Origin: Anaerolineaceae bacterium 4572_78
GTDB taxonomy: Bacteria > Chloroflexota > Anaerolineae > 4572-78
Direction: 5' to 3'
Length of the DNA stretch: 44,907 nucleotides
NCBI GenBank assembly: GCA_002084875.1
Contig: NBMH01000040.1
Span: 1-44,907 of the forward strand
Shown here: piece after piece, positions 41,480 through 44,907 of the stretch
Numbering within the stretch: the first letter of the stretch is position 1
Layout of the letters: the number at the start of each line of letters is the position of its first letter
The notes under the pieces: generated by a model
The model's input: the letters and a program-made list of their open reading frames with translations, nothing else
Told to the model about the DNA's origin: nothing
Database searches by the model: none
Translations under genes and position numbers: made by a program

Positions 41480-42895
41480 TCAGTGCCTAGAAGTCCAAAA
41501 CTCTACTTTAGACTCCATTAACCATACCACTCCATCCCAACCTTCGGGAATACCATGCTTCAGCAAATCATTCATTCGGTCTATGTACAAGTGGACAACC
41601 TTATCATTAGGGTTTATCATTAGTACTTTCTCAAAGCATTCCTTTGATTTTTGAAAATGTTGTTTACGATACCATTCAATGCCTGATTCAAAACAGGCTT
41701 GGGTTTGTATTTTTAAGTTCATTTCTATAGCAGGTAATCCATCCATCACCTCATAAAGCATAACTGGAATTTTCCGTCCTTTGACAACAACCATATCTAA
41801 AAAACGAATATGAACATCATTACTATCAAGTTGATAATACGTTTGTTCACTTATAATCATCGAAACGCCATAATACTTTGTCAAGCCTTCAATTCGTGCT
41901 GTCAAATTCACATTATCAGAAAAGGCATCCCCTTGCATGCGATTTTTTTCCCCAACCATACCAAACATCATGTTACCAACATGTACACCAATACCGATAT
42001 TGATTGGTCGCCAATTTTCTTTTAGAAAATGTTGATTGTAATTTTCCACTGCTTTTAATTTGGCAATACCTGCCTGAACTGCATCATTTACACCATTTGG
42101 AAATGCAGCCATCATCCCATCCCCCAAATACTTAATGACAAAGCCGTTATACTTTCGAATAATAGGACTAACATGTTTTAAGTAATCATTGATAAAATCA
42201 AAATTTTCTTTAGAGGTCATCATTTCTGACAAAGTAGTAAACGAACGAATATCTGAAACCATAATTGCCATTTCTTTGGCAACATGGTCACCAAGTTTGA
42301 TATCTACAATGCTATCTCGCCGTAAAAACTCAAGATACTTGTTCGGTACAAAACGGGTGGAGGCTTGGCGTTGAGTTTCAATGGTATTCAACAAGTCAAA
42401 TGTACGTAATGCGGCAATAACTGTTGTGAATAGTTTGATTTTTGTGAGTTCTGTTTTTGATTTATAGTCGTTAATGTCATAAGAAACAATTATCTGTGAT
42501 TCGGGTGCTTGCCCAGGTTGTCCTGTCCGTAAAATAATACGAACAAGTTGATTTTTTAATATTTTGCGAACATACTTTATCACTTGCAGACCTGCATCAT
42601 CTGTTTCCATGACAACGTCCAACAAAATCAAAGCAGTATCGGGATGCTCTTCAATAAACGACTTGGCTTCTTCGCCCGAATATGCCGAGTATAGTTTAAT
42701 AGTCTTTTTCTTAAACATGATTTTTTTAAGTGCCATGCCAGTGATGTTGTGAATTTCCTTTTCATCATCTACTATCAAGATTTTCCAAGCCTGGTTTGGG
42801 GTTGAGTCATCGTTACTATAAACAATAGCTTCATCATCGGGCAAGATGAAATTATCGTCATCAGGCATAATAATCATGTCATCATCAATTTGCAT
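41480..42895 (-). CDS. Response-regulator receiver fused to class III nucleotidyl cyclase and TPR tail
   Basis: An acidic N-terminus (1-35) precedes a receiver domain (about 38-165) with ILIVDDEKE and the phospho-acceptor in LILLDVVME. The connecting helix region (about 165-200) resembles that of other RR-cyclase proteins. The class III cyclase domain (about 205-385) keeps both metal aspartates (MVSDIRSFT, KYLGDGMMAAF) and GDAFSDNVNLTARIE, which holds the Asn/Arg transition-state residues. Lys in IKYLGD and Asp in SDNVN favour ATP over GTP, so cAMP is the likely product. A short TPR-like pair closes the protein (about 400-445). No sensor kinase is adjacent. Confidence 0.88.
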   Translation of the reverse strand: MQIDDDMIIMPDDDNFILPDDEAIVYSNDDSTPNQAWKILIVDDEKEIHNITGMALKKIMFKKKTIKLYSAYSGEEAKSFIEEHPDTALILLDVVMETDDAGLQVIKYVRKILKNQLVRIILRTGQPGQAPESQIIVSYDINDYKSKTELTKIKLFTTVIAALRTFDLLNTIETQRQASTRFVPNKYLEFLRRDSIVDIKLGDHVAKEMAIMVSDIRSFTTLSEMMTSKENFDFINDYLKHVSPIIRKYNGFVIKYLGDGMMAAFPNGVNDAVQAGIAKLKAVENYNQHFLKENWRPINIGIGVHVGNMMFGMVGEKNRMQGDAFSDNVNLTARIEGLTKYYGVSMIISEQTYYQLDSNDVHIRFLDMVVVKGRKIPVMLYEVMDGLPAIEMNLKIQTQACFESGIEWYRKQHFQKSKECFEKVLMINPNDKVVHLYIDRMNDLLKHGIPEGWDGVVWLMESKVEFWTSRH

Positions 42896-43302
42896 AGTTA
42901 CTTTTCCAATTTGGCTTTTTGCTTACTATTGGGATGGATAGTGATGGTCATACTGAAGTGCCGCTCTCTGCAAAATCAGTCGTGCTCAACACGAATAAAT
43001 TGGTCAATTTCACAGGCAGAAAAAGCCAATCAATCATTTTTAAAAACGAAACACAACACCCAACCTTATGAATAACTATTGACATAAGGTTAATTGTATT
43101 AGCATTAAACTCCTACATTTTGCAACTCTTAACTATGGAGGCATGTAGGTGTCAGTTTATCACAAAAACCAAACCATCAGTAGGAAATCAAACCTACAGA
43201 ACGAAATGGAAACGGAACTAGTAACCGAAGTGCAAGGCACTTATCAAGTGCTTTGCACAGTTCAATTGTATATTTCTATGTAAGAAAGAGCATCAAACGT
43301 TG
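42896..43302. other. 407-bp intergenic region with two hairpins, no gene seen
   Basis: It holds a 9-bp inverted repeat at 43062-43091 (AACCTTATG / CATAAGGTT, 12-nt loop) and a 13-bp near-perfect one at 43230-43258 (GTGCAAGGCACTT ATC AAGTGCTTTGCAC). The second follows the stop of the minus-strand S1 gene by 45 nt and may act as its 3' hairpin, though no T-run follows. Short frames here lack coding character. Confidence 0.5.
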
Positions 43303-44463
43303 TTACAATGTTTTTAGGCTTTGAGAAATTATATCGCTGAGTTCGTCCTTACGAACACGCCGACTTTTTTTCTTTTTCTTTGAACGTTTATGCGTTTCGT
43401 TAAATACCTGAAAAGCGACAGCCATTGTTGTCGATGATAAATCCTGTTCGGGTATTAAAACTTCCTTTTCAGGTTTTTTTTCAACAGATTTAGGTTTTCT
43501 GGCTCTAGGTTCAGGTTTTGGTGGCGGTTCAAGTAGTGCTTTAATAGATAAGTTTATCTGTCTTTTACGGGGATTAACTTTCAGCACTTTTACATCAATA
43601 ACCGTACCTTCAGAAACAACATCTTTAGGAGATTTCACATAATCATGTGATAATTCACTAATATGAATTAATCCTTCTCGTTCTAAGCCAACATCAATAA
43701 AGACACCATAATTTTCAATACGTGTTATTTCACCCTTAAGCACATCGCTCACTTTGACTTGGCTATATTTACGAGCGACAGGTTTAATCATCGTTAAGCC
43801 AATTCGCCCTTTTTCCTTATCTAGTGTTTTTACCCAAACCGTAACCTTGTCCTTAATTGTTAACACGTCTGTAACCTTTTCCACACGTTTGCGAGAAAGT
43901 TCAGAAATGTGTAACAACCCATCTTGTGGCAGGTTAATGTTTACAAATGCTCCAAAATCGGTAATAGTTCTAACAACGCCATCTATTTTTTGTCCGACTT
44001 CAATAGTTACATTTGCTAAACTTCTATTCCCACGCCGACTACGTCTATTCCGACGCCGACTACGTTTCTTTTTTACGGGTTCCGATTCTTTCGATTTTTT
44101 TTCAGGTGCAGAATCGGATGAATCAGTCGTTTTTGTAGACGCTTCAGCCGCTTCAGGTGCTTCAGCCGTTTTATGTGATTCAGCCACTTTAGGTGACTCA
44201 AGTACTTTAGGCACTTCGGGTGATTCAGGTACTTCTTCATCAAAGGACTCTTTTACCGATGTATCCATGGTGGAATCTTCAGTGGATTCGGATTCATAAG
44301 TAACCGATGATGGATTTTCCGACATGTTTTCTACAGGGGAACTTTCTACTACATTATTTTCTTCTGAAATTTTTTCAGAAACAGAAATTTGATTTTCTGG
44401 TAGTTCGTTTGATGTTTTTTCTTCGATAGATTCTTCTGTTTTAAGAAGAGATACTTCACTCAT
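43303..44463 (-). CDS. Double S1-domain RNA-binding protein with acidic repeat N-terminus
   Basis: Residues about 1-130 are low-complexity and acidic (VPESPEVPKVLESPKVAESH, AEAPEAAEAS), then a strongly basic RRRNRRSRRGNR patch. Two S1 OB-folds follow, VGQKIDGVVRTITDFGAFV (about 155-225) and VSDVLKGEITRIENYGVFI (about 238-310), each with GLLHISELS or GLIHISELS. The tail is Lys/Arg-rich. It resembles ribosomal protein S1-like or general stress GSP13-type factors acting in translation or RNA turnover. ATG 44463 is favoured, with AGGA 10 nt upstream, over TTG 44472. The acid-base-S1 order suggests RNA binding with a disordered regulatory arm. Confidence 0.82.
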   Translation of the reverse strand: MSEVSLLKTEESIEEKTSNELPENQISVSEKISEENNVVESSPVENMSENPSSVTYESESTEDSTMDTSVKESFDEEVPESPEVPKVLESPKVAESHKTAEAPEAAEASTKTTDSSDSAPEKKSKESEPVKKKRSRRRNRRSRRGNRSLANVTIEVGQKIDGVVRTITDFGAFVNINLPQDGLLHISELSRKRVEKVTDVLTIKDKVTVWVKTLDKEKGRIGLTMIKPVARKYSQVKVSDVLKGEITRIENYGVFIDVGLEREGLIHISELSHDYVKSPKDVVSEGTVIDVKVLKVNPRKRQINLSIKALLEPPPKPEPRARKPKSVEKKPEKEVLIPEQDLSSTTMAVAFQVFNETHKRSKKKKKSRRVRKDELSDIISQSLKTL

Positions 44464-44531
44464 ATTAAACAAATCCTGATAAATTTTTAGTTCTACCTTA
44501 CATAGTATTCCTAAAACTAGGAAACATTAAT

Positions 44532-44561
44532 GTGAGCTACCCAAGCCTAAAGGTGTTGGGC
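44532..44561 (-). mobile_element. IS200/IS605-like right-end hairpin behind tnpB remnant
   Basis: On the minus strand GCCCAACACCTTTAGGCTTG and GGTAGCTCAC follow the tnpB reading frame, whose displaced stop TAG falls inside the hairpin. It is 29/30 identical to the solitary copy at 11006-11035. This is where an IS605-type element would end and where an omega RNA guide junction would lie. Confidence 0.65.
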
Positions 44562-44604
44562 TTCCTGCTTCATAGACGACCACTGCCCGAAGGGCACTAC
44601 CTTA

Positions 44605-44907
44605 TCATCTCCACAGGCGTTCATTCCCGCCGCTCCGACGGTATTTTCGTCTAACATTTCTTGTCCTCTTTTTTTGATGTTGATAGCTGCATTCAAGTCT
44701 CCACTTGCCTTTGTATTCCAACTGCCGCTTAAACTCGCTCCAACCTACATCCGCTATTGATTTGGACAACTTCTCATTTTTGACCATGCCTTTCACATTC
44801 AGGTCCATGAATATGTTTTTGTTGCCCTCAATCAATTTTCTACTTGCCTTATGCAGAAAGTCTTTTCGTTGGTTGGCTACCTTCTCATGCTGGCGTGCCA
44901 CCTTGAT
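44605..44907 (-). pseudogene. TnpB (IS200/IS605 OrfB) C-terminal remnant, runs off right edge
   Basis: The frame is open through the right edge ([17 protein letters not shown] precedes the first Met). It matches the TnpB core: [20 protein letters not shown], then [12 protein letters not shown] and [20 protein letters not shown]. It then jumps. The next residues in frame are RLECSYQH, but the shifted frame gives [16 protein letters not shown], the known TnpB ending. The zinc-ribbon with its CxxC pairs, normally between GKW and RDLNAA, is missing. So an internal deletion with frameshift has removed part of the RuvC/zinc region, and an EDL glutamate appears lost as well (MDLNV). The nuclease is surely inactive. 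Confidence 0.8.

Noticed and set aside
43230..43258. Intrinsic terminator of the S1 gene
   Set aside because: The stem is good but no T-run follows on the minus strand; kept only as a hairpin within the intergenic entry.
43754..44299. 181-codon plus-strand frame
   Set aside because: Antisense shadow of the S1 protein; Ser-rich composition comes from the acidic repeat arm.

Overview
The window looks like part of an uncultured, low-GC (about 40% by eye) member of the Chloroflexota, probably Anaerolineae or Caldilineae-like. This rests on family habits, not a marker gene: Thr/Pro 'PTPT' linkers in exported proteins, a dockerin protein ending in a 'YLPIVLK'-type tail, C39/GT39/GH3 envelope proteins, and a ferredoxin-dependent 2-oxoacid oxidoreductase. 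No rRNA, tRNA or CRISPR array was seen.

Layout. 1-7382 (minus strand): a partial membrane-anchored fibronectin-III protein, then a very large secreted protein (eight PPC repeats, jelly-roll-like modules, FnIII, cohesin-dockerin-cohesin) split by a 5' lesion and two frameshifts. 7460-9344: a histidine-phosphatase gene present twice, the first copy cut off where a PIN-toxin/antitoxin-like pair begins; a 178-bp MITE-like element flanked by TA lies in front of the intact copy. 9592-17759: a C39-like peptidase, then a plus-strand envelope/glycan cluster (glycosidase-like protein, GT39-like membrane protein, GT2 transferase, SAM methyltransferase with a frameshifted tail). A solitary IS200/IS605-type right-end hairpin sits just before this cluster. 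17776-22591 (minus): a double acyl-CoA dehydratase activase, a two-gene toxin/immunity-like cassette behind a duplicated copy of the activase promoter region, and a HigBA module.

22592-23328 is a repeat-rich intergenic region. 23329-28878 (plus): a seven-heme cytochrome c fused to a cytochrome b, a sugar nucleotidyltransferase, a TPR protein and a DsbA-cyclophilin lipoprotein. 28984-33715 (minus): a GH3-like protein lacking its catalytic residues and an SSS symporter. 34000-38137 (plus): a frameshifted unknown gene, a left-handed beta-helix acyltransferase, and a small ResB/CcsA-like cytochrome c assembly pair. 38415-44463 (minus): a ferredoxin / KorA / KorB-KorC fusion operon, a receiver-cyclase-TPR signalling protein and a double-S1 RNA-binding protein. 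The right edge holds a decayed TnpB gene with its right-end hairpin.

Taken together, the genes describe an anaerobic or microaerophilic envelope-rich bacterium that uses ferredoxin-linked 2-oxoacid oxidation and c-type cytochromes. The ResB/CcsA pair and the DsbA-cyclophilin protein could serve maturation of the exported cytochrome. Most intergenic spaces carry a modular family of palindromic repeats (GGAGCGTCAAAGC, GACCTGTCAGG and AACAAGAAAGG modules). Several genes are frameshifted, so either real decay or residual assembly error must be kept in mind.
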